A DNA stretch of 64,000 bases from Cyanobium sp. N.Huapi 1H5 (GTDB lineage Bacteria > Cyanobacteriota > Cyanobacteriia > PCC-6307 > Cyanobiaceae). Made by a program: the position numbers and the translations under genes. Position 1 is the first letter of the stretch, and every line of letters starts with the position of its first letter. Location: assembly GCF_024345535.1 (NCBI RefSeq), contig NZ_JAGQBH010000004.1, positions 1-64,000 of the forward strand. Direction: 5' to 3'. The notes below the pieces were generated by a model. The model worked only from the letters and a program-made list of their open reading frames with translations. It had not been told where the DNA came from and made no database searches. Below, piece after piece: positions 19,036-29,641 of this stretch.

Positions 19036-19470
19036 ATGATCAAGCTCCGGCTGAAGCGGTTCGGCAAGAAACGGGAAGCGAGTTTCCGTCTGGTGGCCAC
19101 CAACAGCACCTCCCGCCGCGACGGCCGTCCGCTCGAGGAACTGGGCTTCTACAACCCCCGCACCAAGGAAACCCGCCTCGACGCCGAGGCCATCCGTGTC
19201 CGCCTGGGCCAGGGAGCCCAGCCCACCGACACCGTCCGCAGCCTGCTCGAGAAGGGCGGCCTGATCGAGAAGACCACCCGCCCGGCCGAAACCGTGGGCA
19301 AGCTCCAGCAGGCCGCCGCCCGTGACGCCGCCGCTGCCGCCGCGGTCAAGGAGGCGGCCGCCGCCGCCGAGGCCGCCAAGGAAGCCGCCGCCAAGGAGGC
19401 AGCTGAGGCTGCCGCCGCCGCCGAAGCGGCCGCTGCCGCCGACGCCGAACCTGCCACCGCCGAGGCCTGA
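19036..19470 (+). CDS. rpsP: 30S ribosomal protein S16 with Ala/Glu/Lys-rich tail
   Basis: S16 is an early-binding 30S subunit protein. The first 80 or so residues are the canonical domain ([50 protein letters not shown]). From about residue 95 a low-complexity extension of alanine with scattered Lys and Glu runs to the end, which is predicted to be one long helix. The 144-aa total is well above the about 80 aa of most bacteria. The ATG at 19036 is clear. The phoH-like frame begins at the stop codon (CTGA), so the two genes abut. Confidence 0.97.
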   Translation: MIKLRLKRFGKKREASFRLVATNSTSRRDGRPLEELGFYNPRTKETRLDAEAIRVRLGQGAQPTDTVRSLLEKGGLIEKTTRPAETVGKLQQAAARDAAAAAAVKEAAAAAEAAKEAAAKEAAEAAAAAEAAAAADAEPATAEA

Positions 19471-20483
19471 GCGAACTCTCCTCCACATTCGCCCTGCCCG
19501 ACAGCGCCGCCGCCATCGCCCTGGCCGGCACGGACGGCACCTCCCTGCGGCGGCTGGAGGCCCTGACGGGTGCCCAGATCGTCCTGAGGGGCCTCGATCT
19601 TCAGATCCGGGGCCGCAGCTCCCAGGTGGAGCGGCTGCAGGCCCTGATCCAGCTGCTGGAACCCCTCTGGCAACGGGGGGAGCCCATCGGTCCGGTGGAT
19701 ATCCAGGCGGCCCTGACGGCCCTGGACACCGGTCGCTCCGACCAGCACCGCAGCATGGGGCTGCAGGTGCTGGCCACCAGCGTCACGGGTCGGCCCCTGC
19801 GTCCCCGCACCCTGCGGCAGAACAGCTATGTCGAGGCGATCGAACGCCACGACCTGACCCTGGCGATCGGCCCCGCCGGCACCGGCAAGACCTTCCTGGC
19901 CACGATCCTGGCGGTGCGGATGCTGCAGGAGCGCAAGGTGGAGCGGCTCGTCCTGACGCGGCCGGCGGTGGAAGCCGGCGAGCGGCTCGGCTTCCTGCCC
20001 GGTGATCTGCAGCAGAAGGTGGATCCCTATCTGCGTCCCCTCTACGACGCCCTGCACGGGCTGCTGGGACAGGAGCGCACCGGCCAGCTGCTCGAGAAGG
20101 GGGTGATCGAGGTGGCCCCTTTGGCCTTCATGCGCGGCCGCACCCTGGCCGATGCCTTCGTGATCCTCGACGAGGCCCAGAACACCACCTGCGCCCAGAT
20201 GCGCATGGTGCTTACCCGGCTGGGGGAGAACTCCCGCATGGTCGTGACCGGTGACACCACCCAGATCGACCTGCCCCCGGGCCAGCTGAGCGGCCTGGTG
20301 GAGGCGGAGCAGGTGCTGGCCGGGGTTGAAGGGGTGGCGATCTGCCGGTTCTCCGATGCCGACGTGGTGCGCCATCCGCTGGTGCAGCGGCTGGTGCAGG
20401 CCTACGCCCGCCGCGATGCCCGCCCACCGGCCCCCCCAGCCAGGAAGCGGACCGAGCCCCCCCCTGCCCGATCGGAACCATGA
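19467..20483 (+). CDS. phoH: PhoH-like ATPase
   Basis: PhoH family proteins are cytoplasmic P-loop ATPases linked to RNA metabolism or phosphate stress; the exact role in cyanobacteria is not established. The N-terminal KH-like part reads [20 protein letters not shown] and [13 protein letters not shown]. The Walker A motif is [13 protein letters not shown] (Lys141), [10 protein letters not shown] is Walker B, and [12 protein letters not shown] follows. The N-terminal domain extends upstream of the first in-frame GTG at 19626, and no ATG, GTG or TTG precedes it, so CTG 19467, overlapping the rpsP stop as CTGA, is the best start (338 aa). The C-terminal tail is proline- and arginine-rich. Confidence 0.9.
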   Translation: MSELSSTFALPDSAAAIALAGTDGTSLRRLEALTGAQIVLRGLDLQIRGRSSQVERLQALIQLLEPLWQRGEPIGPVDIQAALTALDTGRSDQHRSMGLQVLATSVTGRPLRPRTLRQNSYVEAIERHDLTLAIGPAGTGKTFLATILAVRMLQERKVERLVLTRPAVEAGERLGFLPGDLQQKVDPYLRPLYDALHGLLGQERTGQLLEKGVIEVAPLAFMRGRTLADAFVILDEAQNTTCAQMRMVLTRLGENSRMVVTGDTTQIDLPPGQLSGLVEAEQVLAGVEGVAICRFSDADVVRHPLVQRLVQAYARRDARPPAPPARKRTEPPPARSEP

Positions 20484-20493
20484 GCTCGGAACC

Positions 20494-21000
20494 ATGAAGA
20501 GCTCCGAACAGCTGCGCATCCCGGCCCAGATTGCGGTGGCCGCCCTGGTGGCCTACTCCCTGGGCTTCTGGTTCACGAGCCTGTTTCCCGGCTACCTGCC
20601 GAAGATCGGCGGGCTCTGGTCGGCGATCTCCGCCGTCGTCGTCACCCAGGTGACCCGCAAGGATGCGGCCTCCTCGGCCTCGCTGCGGATTCTGGGGTCG
20701 GCGATCGGCGCCATCACCAGCGCGGTGTACCTGACGGTGCTGCCCTTTCACCCCCTCGGCATGGCCCTGGCGATCTTCGCCACGGTGATGATCTGCGCGG
20801 CCATCAACGTGCCCAGCCACGGCCGTCTGGCGGCGATCACGGTGATCGTCGTGATGGTCACCGGCAGCCTGGATCCGGCCCTGAGTCCGGGTGTCAATGC
20901 CCTGCTGCGCTTCCTGGAATCCTGCATCGGCACGGGCGTGGCGTTGCTGGCGGTGTGGCTCTGGCCCGGATCGCGGCACCAGCCTCTGGACGAGGCCTGA
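20494..21000 (+). CDS. FUSC-like small membrane protein
   Basis: This 168-aa integral membrane protein has about five hydrophobic segments: IAVAALVAYSLGFWF, the WSAISAVVVTQV region, AIGAITSAVYLTVLPF, MALAIFATVMICAAI and GVALLAVWLWPG. The pattern ISAVVVTQVTRKDAASSASL followed by RILGSAIGA matches the membrane part of FUSC/aromatic-acid exporter (ArAE, YjcF-like) proteins. The cytoplasmic domain of larger members is missing. The ATG at 20494 lies 11 bp after phoH and an upstream ATG at 20480 is in another frame. It may export a weak acid; the substrate is unknown. It ends the ftn2-ffh-rpsP-phoH run. Confidence 0.75.
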   Translation: MKSSEQLRIPAQIAVAALVAYSLGFWFTSLFPGYLPKIGGLWSAISAVVVTQVTRKDAASSASLRILGSAIGAITSAVYLTVLPFHPLGMALAIFATVMICAAINVPSHGRLAAITVIVVMVTGSLDPALSPGVNALLRFLESCIGTGVALLAVWLWPGSRHQPLDEA

Positions 21001-21104
21001 AGCCTGTCCTCACAAGGGGGCCCGCATGGGGAGATCCGAACCGGCGCCCCCGCCGCAACCCTGGGGCCGCTGGCAAGATGGATGGAGTTTGAAATGCCAG
21101 CGCC

Positions 21105-21833
21105 ATGCCGGCCCGCAGCAACTTTCAGGAAGCGATTCGCGAAGCGCAGTCCAGCGCCCTGGTCGGACCCAACGTGGTCAACAAGGCCCTCCCCTATGTG
21201 GGCGGCGGCATGGTGCTCACCGCCGTCGGTGTGGTCGGCGGCCTCTCGATGATCGGCAGCCCGATCTTCATGCCGCTGTTCTGGGTGTCGCTGATCGGCA
21301 ACTTCATCCTGTTCTTCGTGGCCCAGAACGCCGCCATGAAGGGCAACAACGGCACCGCCCTGCCGATCCTGGCCACCTACAGCCTGATCACCGGCTTCAC
21401 CCTCAGCGGCATCGTGGCGATGGCCATCGGCACCGCCGGCATCGGAGCGATCGGCACTGCGGCCCTGGCCACCGGCATCACGTTCGTGATCGCCTCGGTG
21501 GTGGGCCGCAACATGAGCGACAACCTCGGTCAGGCCCTCAGCGGGGTGGTGGGCCTCGGCATCGTCGGCCTGCTGATCGCCATGGTGGTGCAGCTGGTGG
21601 GCGGGATCTTCATCCCCGGCTTCGGCGGCAACGGCTTCGAGCTGATGATCGCCGGCTTCGGCACCGTCCTGTTCGTGGGAGCCGCCTTCGTCGACTTCTA
21701 CACCATGCCCCGCACCTACAGCGACGACCAGTATCTGGCCGGCGCCCTGGGCATGTACCTCACCTACATCAACCTCTTCATCTTCATCCTGCGCCTGATC
21801 ATCGCCCTGCAGGGTGGCGGTCGCCGCGACTGA
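21105..21833 (+). CDS. Bax inhibitor-1/YccA family membrane protein
   Basis: The 242-aa protein has about seven membrane helices, as in the BI-1/YbhL/YccA family (possible Ca2+ or proton leak channels and FtsH modulators in bacteria). Helices are seen at VLTAVGVVGGLSMIG, FWVSLIGNFILFFVA, LATYSLITGFTLSGIVAM, AALATGITFVIASVVG, LGIVGLLIAMVVQLV, GFGTVLFVGAAFVDFY and INLFIFILRLIIALQ. The family-typical aspartate region FVDFYTMPRTYSDDQYLAGA lies near the last helix. The ATG at 21105 opens MPARSNFQEAIREAQ. It stands alone, with a clear terminator 47 bp after the stop. Confidence 0.85.
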   Translation: MPARSNFQEAIREAQSSALVGPNVVNKALPYVGGGMVLTAVGVVGGLSMIGSPIFMPLFWVSLIGNFILFFVAQNAAMKGNNGTALPILATYSLITGFTLSGIVAMAIGTAGIGAIGTAALATGITFVIASVVGRNMSDNLGQALSGVVGLGIVGLLIAMVVQLVGGIFIPGFGGNGFELMIAGFGTVLFVGAAFVDFYTMPRTYSDDQYLAGALGMYLTYINLFIFILRLIIALQGGGRRD

Positions 21834-22142
21834 GGCCATCCCAGTCATTGACCGTTCTCTTCCGCCAAGCCTTTCCCATGGGCCTGTCCGTTCCGGATAG
21901 GTCCATCTTTTTTTGTCGCCATCCATCGGCGCCGCTCAGCACGATCTCCCGCCCCACCACCGTCACCGTCGCCCTGCCACGGGCGCCGCTGTGGCGACCT
22001 GTCGGCGGACGGCCCACGACGGCCCGGCTAAGCTCCCACCGACTCCAGCCGGACCCGCCAGGCATGGCCCAGCACCAGGGGCAACCTGCACGCCTGCCCG
22101 GCAGGCGCGGCCCCATCACCTTCTGAACACAACGGAAACCCC
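21834..22142. other. Intergenic region between BI-1 gene and gmd
   Basis: The 309-bp gap contains the BI-1 terminator (21880-21914). The rest, 21915-22142, carries the presumed promoter and leader of gmd but no match I would defend as -35/-10. Several open frames cross it but none has a ribosome site or recognisable product. The gmd ATG is preceded by the weak purine stretch ACGGAAA. Confidence 0.4.
21880..21914 (+). terminator. Strong rho-independent terminator
   Basis: GGGCCTGTCCG (21880-21890) pairs with CGGATAGGTCC (21894-21904) as an 11-bp stem including two G-T wobbles, with loop TTC. Three bases later come seven T (21908-21914). It closes the BI-1 family gene and isolates the downstream sugar-nucleotide genes transcriptionally. 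Confidence 0.88.
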
Positions 22143-23267
22143 ATGACCAAAACGGCTCTGATCACCGGGATCACCGGCCAGGACGGTTCCTACCTGGCGG
22201 AGTTGCTCCTGGAGAAAGGGTATGTGGTGCATGGGATCAAACGGCGGGCCAGCAGCTTCAACACCGACAGGATCGACCACCTCTACCAGGATCCCCACGA
22301 GCAGAATCCCCGCCTGGTTCTGCACTACGGCGATCTCACGGATTCCACCAATCTGATCAGGATTGTTCAGCAGATCCAGCCGGACGAGATCTACAACCTC
22401 GGGGCCCAGAGCCACGTGGCCGTGAGTTTCGAAAGTCCCGAATACACCGCCAACTCTGATGCCCTCGGCACCCTGCGGATTCTGGAGGCCGTCCGCATCC
22501 TGGGGTTGACCGACAAGACCCGCATCTACCAGGCCAGCACCAGCGAACTCTATGGACTGGTGCAGGAGATTCCCCAGAAGGAAACCACCCCCTTCTATCC
22601 CCGCAGTCCCTATGGCGTGGCCAAGCTCTACGCCTACTGGATCACGGTCAACTACCGGGAGGCCTACGGCATGTACGCCTGCAACGGCATCCTGTTCAAC
22701 CACGAAAGCCCCCGGCGGGGGGAGACCTTCGTCACCCGCAAGATCACCCGGGGCCTGGCCCGCATCGATGCCGGTCTGGATCAGGGCCTGTTCATGGGCA
22801 ACCTCGACTCCCTGCGGGACTGGGGCCACGCCCGGGATTACGTGGAGATGCAGTGGCGGATGCTGCAGCAGGAGCAACCCGAGGACTTCGTGATCGCCAC
22901 GGGGCGGCAGGAGTCGGTGCGCCGTTTCATCGAGCTGACCGCCGAGGAACTCGGCTGGGGAGGCATCGTCTGGAGCGGCAGCGGCGTTGATGAGACGGGA
23001 GCCCGGCGCGACACCGGCGCCACCGTGGTGCGCATCGACCGGCGCTACTTCCGGCCGGCGGAGGTGGAGACCCTGCTGGGGGACCCCACCCGGGCCCGGG
23101 AACGGCTGGGCTGGACCCCCACCACCACCCTGGAGGAACTGGTGGCGGAGATGGTGGCCACCGACAAGGAGGAGGCCGCCAAGGAGGCCACCCTGCGGCG
23201 CGAGGGGTTCACCGTCGTCGGCTCGATGGAGAATCCCCCCCAGGTCGGGGTGACGGCCGCCCCGTGA
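22143..23267 (+). CDS. gmd: GDP-mannose 4,6-dehydratase
   Basis: Gmd converts GDP-D-mannose to GDP-4-keto-6-deoxy-mannose, the first step to GDP-L-fucose. The NADP-binding motif [19 protein letters not shown] is followed by the diagnostic [54 protein letters not shown], and the SDR Tyr-x3-Lys in [12 protein letters not shown] are all intact, as is [17 protein letters not shown]. At 374 aa the length is normal for the family. The C-terminal 20 residues are non-conserved. fcl follows after 130 bp, so the two probably form one pathway unit. Confidence 0.96.
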   Translation: MTKTALITGITGQDGSYLAELLLEKGYVVHGIKRRASSFNTDRIDHLYQDPHEQNPRLVLHYGDLTDSTNLIRIVQQIQPDEIYNLGAQSHVAVSFESPEYTANSDALGTLRILEAVRILGLTDKTRIYQASTSELYGLVQEIPQKETTPFYPRSPYGVAKLYAYWITVNYREAYGMYACNGILFNHESPRRGETFVTRKITRGLARIDAGLDQGLFMGNLDSLRDWGHARDYVEMQWRMLQQEQPEDFVIATGRQESVRRFIELTAEELGWGGIVWSGSGVDETGARRDTGATVVRIDRRYFRPAEVETLLGDPTRARERLGWTPTTTLEELVAEMVATDKEEAAKEATLRREGFTVVGSMENPPQVGVTAAP

Positions 23268-23397
23268 ATCGGCCCGCGAATCGCCGCTATGGTCAGGGCC
23301 GTGACCCGTTCTCGTCGAAGCGGACCTTCGCTGGAACGACGCCTTCTCCCGTGGTCCGCAACCCCGCCCGGCAGCGCGGGGGCCTGACGATTTCCCC

Positions 23398-24362
23398 ATG
23401 CTGATCTCAACGAACGATCGGATCTTCATCGCCGGCCATCGCGGCATGGCCGGCTCGGCCATCGCCCGGCGCCTGGAGGCCGAGGGCCATGGGCAGCTGC
23501 TCACGGTCAGCCGTTCGGACCTCGACCTCATGGACGGCCCCGCCGTGGCGGCCTGGTTCGCCGACCAGCGGCCCGATGTGGTGGTGCTGGCGGCGGCGCG
23601 GGTGGGGGGCATCCTCGCCAACGCCACCTATCCGGCCGACTTCCTGCTCGACAACCTCAAGATCCAGCAGAACGTGATCGAGAGCGCCTGGCGGCAGGGC
23701 ACCCGGCGCCTGCTGTTCCTGGGCAGCAGCTGCATCTACCCCAAGCTGGCCGAGCAGCCGATCCGGGAGGAGGCCCTGCTCGGCGGGCCCCTGGAGCCCA
23801 CCAACGAGTGGTACGCCATCGCCAAGATCACCGGCATCCAGCTGTGTCGCGCCCTGCGGCTGCAGCACGGCTTCGATGCCATCAGCCTGATGCCCACCAA
23901 TCTCTATGGCCCGGGCGACAACTACCACCCCACCAACAGCCATGTGCTGCCCGGCCTGATCCGCCGGTTCCAGGAGGCCCGGGAGACCGGCGCCGAGGAG
24001 GTGGTCTGCTGGGGCAGCGGCAGCCCGCGGCGGGAGTTCCTCCACGTGGATGATCTGGCGGATGCGGCCCTGTACTGCCTGCGCCACTGGCAACCGGGCG
24101 CCGAAGAACTCCAGCACATCAACGTGGGAACCGGAACGGACGTGAGCATCAAGGAGCTGGCCACCATGGTCTCCGAGGCGGTCGGGTTCCGCGGACGGAT
24201 CGCCTGGGACACCTCCAAACCGGACGGCACCCCCCGCAAGCTCCTGGATGTGGGCCGCCTGGCCGCCCTGGGCTGGCGGGCGACGATTCCCCTGCCGGAC
24301 GGACTCCGCCGCACCGTGGCGGAGTTCGTCAGCGAGCGGGCCAGCGGCGCCGAGGTGCGGCT

Positions 24363-24366
<4 letters not shown>
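23398..24366 (+). CDS. fcl: GDP-L-fucose synthase
   Basis: This epimerase/reductase turns the Gmd product into GDP-L-fucose using NADPH. The N-terminus RIFIAGHRGMAGSAIARRLE carries the family-typical GHRGMAGSA. The catalytic residues lie in FLGSSCIYPKLAEQPI (Ser/Cys region) and NEWYAIAKITGIQLC (Tyr-x3-Lys). MPTNLYGPGDNYHPTNSHVL and REFLHVDDLADA complete the signature. 322 aa is usual. The preceding 130-bp gap contains a CCCCGC/GCGGGG hairpin near the start but no T-run. Its stop overlaps the galE start as GTGA. Confidence 0.96.
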
Positions 24367-25409
<1,043 letters not shown>

Positions 25410-26454
25410 GGCCACCGGCCGCCGGCCAGGGCCTGGCCAGGGGCTCGCCGATGAAGACCCCCTGACCGGGCATGGCCACGCTGCGCCAGTAGCTCTCGAT
25501 CAGGGTGTCACCACGGAGGTAGTAGGTGAGCAGCAGGCCGGGATCGGGAAACTTGGCCGGGAAACTGCACGGTTCCACCACGGTGCCGTAACTGCCGGTG
25601 GCGCCGGCCTCGAGCCAGCGGAGCGCACTCATCTGCGAGCTGTCGGTCAGCTGCCCCCCGAAGGAGGTGAGATGGTCGGCGACGGCACCGGGCCGGAAGC
25701 GGTTGGTGCGCAGGCCCACGGGGAAGGCCAGCCCCGTGACGTAGGCCATCACGTCCTGGGCGCCCACCAGGGTGTCGCTCTCGATGATCCGCACCCGCAG
25801 GCGGGCGCCGATAGCCGCCATGACCCGGTTGTAGCCGGCCGCCCGTCGGTTGCGCCTGGCATCGCTGGTGCTCAGCAGATAGGCCGTCCCCGGCGGCGCG
25901 GTCCCGTCGGAGGCCACGCCCTGCTGGATCAGGCGCCGGGCCGCCGCCGCGTCGGTGGCCGCCAGCATCATGCTGGGCCGCACCCGCAGCTGGTCCCAGG
26001 GTCGGCGCACGTCTCCGCGGGCGAACAGGGGGCTCAGGGCGGTGGTGCGGCAACCGCTGGCGCAGAAGCGTCCATCGAGGCCGAAGCTGAAGGCGCTGGT
26101 GATCGACTGGCAGCCGACCCGGTACGGGGCCGCCCAGGCCAGCGCATAAACCTGGACATGGGCCGGGGTCTGCCGGTCGACGCTGGCCTTGATGCGGCGG
26201 AACAGCCCGGGGCTGAGCGACGCCTCCCCGGGGGGGAAACGCACCCGGATCACCTGGTCCGGGGGGATCAGCCGTGCCGCCTGGTAGAGCCGCCCGATGG
26301 TCTCACTGAGGGGATCGGCGGCGTTGACGATGATCGCCAGATGGCGATGGTCGAGGGGGCCGCGGGAGGGCGGCCCGGCGCCAGCGGAGCGTCTCGCGCC
26401 CCAGGGGCTGCCGCTGGCCACCAGGGCCAGGGGCAGCAGCAGCGCCACCCCCAT

Positions 26455-26754
26455 GGCCAGGCGGCGGCGCCACCCACGTGGCGGACGGCGACCCAGACGT
26501 CATCCTTCAATGTGCCGAGGCCGATCGTAGGACCAGCCCAACGTCGTGCAGGACTCCGGTAGCGGCCTAGATTTGAGTCCGCCGGCGTTCCAGATCGTTG
26601 CCATCCCGATCCCCTGGTCCGCCGGGCTGATGCAAGCCTCAGATCCGGGTTGCCGCCGTGTGACCAGGAGGCGGCACCCCGACCGGAATCGGCACTCCGC
26701 CGCAGCCCCGATTCCCCAGCAGCCGATTCCAGATCCCTTTCCGCCTCGCCGTTG
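26455..26754. other. Divergent intergenic region before the ABC exporter
   Basis: This 300-bp stretch separates the reverse TIGR03790-like gene from the ABC exporter and must hold promoters for both. The frame of the exporter stays open upstream to a TTG at 26650, but that segment (PCDQEAAPRPESALRRSP) is low complexity and lacks a ribosome site, so I do not count it as coding. No hairpin with a T-run and no RNA gene was recognised. Confidence 0.4.
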
Positions 26755-28662
26755 ATGCCGCTTCTCCACCGCATCGCCAGACGACTCCCCAGCCCCCTGA
26801 CCGACCAGAGACCCGCAGCACGTCTGATCCGGCATTCGGCCAAGAAATACTGGAAGCTTCTGGCGCTCAACTTCTCCACCAGCCTCGTCGCCAGCCTCAG
26901 TGAGGGCGCCACCCTCGGGATCATCTTTCTTTCGGTCAGCCTGATCAGTGCTCCGGAGAACAGTGACTGGAGCAAGATTTCCGTCCTCGGATCCCTGAAC
27001 CAGCTTCCCTGGCTGCAGGACTGGCTCAACAGCACCCTCAGCTCCCGCTCCGGGCGCGACGGCATCTTCATGCTGCTTCTGGCCACCGCCGTGGGCCTGC
27101 AGGCCCTGATGGCGGCCACCAGTTACGTCAACAGCGTCAGCACCGCCGTGATGGGGGCCCGGATGGGCACCGAAATCACCGCCAAGCTGAACGATCGGGT
27201 CCTCTCCCTGACCTTCGGCTGTGCCAGCCGGTACCGGGTCGGCGACCTGCTGAATTATGTCGGCTCCGGCGGCAGCACCGTTCAGAAGGAGATCAACCTG
27301 GCCAACGGGCTGTTGATGAACAGCCTGCAGCTGATCATCTACCTGGCCATCCTGGTGGCCATCTCCCCATGGCTTCTGCTGGTGGCGTTCGCCATGGCCA
27401 GCGTCATGCAGACCATCCAGAAAGTGCTGCTGCCCCGGATCCGCAGGAATTCACACGAGCAGCAGAAGGTGGGCGTCGAACTGTCGAGCCATCAGAACGA
27501 GCAGATCCAGGGTCTGCGGCTGCTGCACAGCACGGGCCAGCTGGAAAGTTCCCGGAAGAAACTCAAGGCACTGCTGGGCGAAAGCAAACGTCTGTCGATC
27601 CGACAGAGCAAGCTTTCGAACGTCGTGCAGCCGATTTCCAACATGCTGCCGATCATCTCGATCGCGATCATCGCAGCGCTCAGTCTGTTGGTGTTCAAGG
27701 ACCGCAGCAGCGGCATCCTGCCGAGCCTGGTGACCTTCATCATCGCCCTCCAGAGACTCAACCAGCGGGTCGGCACGCTCACTGGCCTGGCCACGGGCTA
27801 TGCGGCCAACAGTGCCAATGTGGAACGTCTCAACCAGATCCTGCGCGATGACGACAAGGAATTCGTCCGCACCGGCGGCGTGCCATTCACGGCGCTCCGC
27901 GAGCAGATTCAGCTGGACGACGTTTCCTTGCGCTACAGCCCCAATCTGCCGGAAGCCCTCTCCTCCATCCAGCTGACGATCGGCCGCGGCCAGACGGTGG
28001 CCCTGGTCGGCTCCAGTGGCGCCGGCAAGAGCTCCATCGCCGATCTGCTGGTGGGCCTCTACGAACCCACCGGCGGCCGGATCCTCATTGACGGCGTCGA
28101 TATCCGGACGCTCAATCTGGCCAGCTGGCAGCAGCGGCTTGGGGTCGTCAGCCAGGACACCTTCCTGTTCAACGCCAGCATCGCCAGCAACATCGGCTTC
28201 GGCGTCGAGAACGCCTCCATGGACGACATCATGGCGGCGGCCGCCAAGGCCCAGGCCTCCCGCTTCATCGCCGATCTTCCCGAGGGCTACGACACCAAGA
28301 TCGGAGAACGGGGCTACCGACTCAGCGGCGGCCAACGCCAGAGAATCTCCCTGGCCAGAGCGATTCTGCGCCGACCTGAACTGCTGATCCTGGACGAGGC
28401 CACCAGTGCCCTCGACAGCCAGAGCGAGCGGCTGGTGCAACAGGCGATCGAACAGTTCGAGCGCCAGCACACCGTTCTGGTGATTGCCCACCGTCTCAGT
28501 ACGATCGTCAATGCCGACGTGATCTGTGTGCTTTCCGAGGGAAGAATCATGGAGCGGGGCCGCCACCATGAGCTGCTGGCCCAGGACGGTCTCTACGCCA
28601 GGCTCTGGCATGACCAATCCAAACACCCCCAGCAGGCGCCCCTGTCGGCAGCCCCCGTCTGA
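26755..28662 (+). CDS. ABC exporter, fused membrane and ATPase domains
   Basis: A half-transporter of the MsbA/PglK type that would work as a homodimer in the inner membrane, moving a lipid-linked or amphipathic substrate. The membrane domain (about residues 1-340) has around six helices, such as IIYLAILVAISPWLLLVAF and MLPIISIAIIAALSLLVF. The nucleotide-binding domain has Walker A GSSGAGKSS (Lys425), signature LSGGQRQ (from residue 523) and Walker B LLILDEATS (Asp547-Glu548), then the H-loop VLVIAHRLS. The ATG at 26755 gives 635 aa. It stands just ahead of the glycosyltransferase run, with no Wzx present, so lipid-linked glycan export is the likely role. Confidence 0.88.
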   Translation: MPLLHRIARRLPSPLTDQRPAARLIRHSAKKYWKLLALNFSTSLVASLSEGATLGIIFLSVSLISAPENSDWSKISVLGSLNQLPWLQDWLNSTLSSRSGRDGIFMLLLATAVGLQALMAATSYVNSVSTAVMGARMGTEITAKLNDRVLSLTFGCASRYRVGDLLNYVGSGGSTVQKEINLANGLLMNSLQLIIYLAILVAISPWLLLVAFAMASVMQTIQKVLLPRIRRNSHEQQKVGVELSSHQNEQIQGLRLLHSTGQLESSRKKLKALLGESKRLSIRQSKLSNVVQPISNMLPIISIAIIAALSLLVFKDRSSGILPSLVTFIIALQRLNQRVGTLTGLATGYAANSANVERLNQILRDDDKEFVRTGGVPFTALREQIQLDDVSLRYSPNLPEALSSIQLTIGRGQTVALVGSSGAGKSSIADLLVGLYEPTGGRILIDGVDIRTLNLASWQQRLGVVSQDTFLFNASIASNIGFGVENASMDDIMAAAAKAQASRFIADLPEGYDTKIGERGYRLSGGQRQRISLARAILRRPELLILDEATSALDSQSERLVQQAIEQFERQHTVLVIAHRLSTIVNADVICVLSEGRIMERGRHHELLAQDGLYARLWHDQSKHPQQAPLSAAPV

Positions 28663-28711
28663 TGGCTTTCCCACTCCCAGGGCCGACCCTGCAGGACCAC
28701 GAATCTTTCTC

Positions 28712-29641
28712 ATGATCATTGCCTGCACGATCGACAACAACTACATCCGGCACTGCGCCGTGATGCTGAAGTCCCTGCAGCTCTCCAATCCAACCGAAAG
28801 CCTCAGTGTTTATATCCTCCACGGTGTCATTGACGCCGCGGAACGGGCACGGCTGGCTGCCTATCTCGGTGAGTTTCTCCCTTCGGTCTCCTTCCTGCAG
28901 CTCGATGAACAGTTGCTCGCGGGTTTTCCGGTCTTCGGTCACATCAGCCTGGCCACCTATTTCCGGCTGCTGCTGCCGGCGGCCCTTCCCCATGCGGTGG
29001 AGAAGGTTCTCTACCTGGATTCCGACCTGATCGTGGTCGACACACTGCGGGACCTCTGGGAATCGCCCCTGGAAGGGAACAGCATCGGTGCGGTGGAGGA
29101 ACACAACCAGGACTTCGACCGCAACCGCCTCGGCCTGGCGGAGGGCTCCCTGGTCTTCAATGCCGGGGCGATGCTCATCGATCTGGGCCGCTGGCGCCGG
29201 GAGAACATCCTGGCCAACGGACTGGAGTTCGCCCGCACCCATCCCGAACGGATCAAGCACTGGGACCAGGACGTGCTCAACTCCCTGCTCGAGGCCCGCT
29301 GGCTTCCCCTCGACTGGCGCTTCAACGCCCTGCCCCACCTCTGGATGCATCCGGATTACACCGCTGCCGACACCCCCCTGGGCCGGCAGGCGGAACTGGC
29401 CCGGGCGAACCCCGCCGTGATCCACTTCGCGGGCTCGGGCGTGGCCAAGCCCTGGCACCATCGCTGCACCCATCCCTGGCGCCAGCGCTACCTGGAGATC
29501 CGCCAGCAGACCCCCTGGGGCCACCTGCCCCTGGAGGGCACCCCCAGCACCTCCCAGGGCGACGGATTCGGACGCCTGGGCTCCCGGGTCAGGCGGGCCG
29601 GCAAGGCGATGCTCGGCAGGCTGGTCCCGCGCAACCGATGA
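28712..29641 (+). CDS. Family 8 glycosyltransferase
   Basis: A retaining GT-A transferase like LPS galactosyl/glucosyl-transferases and general stress protein A. It starts MIIACTIDNNYIRHCAVMLK, typical of GT8. The block ATYFRLLLPAALP then KVLYLDSDLIVV contains the DSD metal-binding motif; FNAGAMLIDLGRWR and WDQDVLNSLL follow. The C-terminal HFAGSGVAKPWHHRC includes the conserved H-x-G and KPW. The ATG at 28712 gives 309 aa. The stop overlaps the start of the AsnB-like gene (ATGA). It is the first of the long overlapping gene run. Confidence 0.92.
   Translation: MIIACTIDNNYIRHCAVMLKSLQLSNPTESLSVYILHGVIDAAERARLAAYLGEFLPSVSFLQLDEQLLAGFPVFGHISLATYFRLLLPAALPHAVEKVLYLDSDLIVVDTLRDLWESPLEGNSIGAVEEHNQDFDRNRLGLAEGSLVFNAGAMLIDLGRWRRENILANGLEFARTHPERIKHWDQDVLNSLLEARWLPLDWRFNALPHLWMHPDYTAADTPLGRQAELARANPAVIHFAGSGVAKPWHHRCTHPWRQRYLEIRQQTPWGHLPLEGTPSTSQGDGFGRLGSRVRRAGKAMLGRLVPRNR

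Noticed and set aside
19626-20483. Starting PhoH at GTG 19626
   Set aside because: This would remove the KH-like N-terminal domain that is clearly encoded upstream in the same frame.
23362-23381. CCCCGC/GCGGGG hairpin ahead of fcl as a terminator
   Set aside because: No T-run follows and it lies within the gmd-fcl pathway unit; at most a leader structure.
26650-26754. Upstream TTG start for the ABC exporter
   Set aside because: The added residues are low-complexity with no ribosome site; ATG 26755 gives the standard exporter N-terminus.
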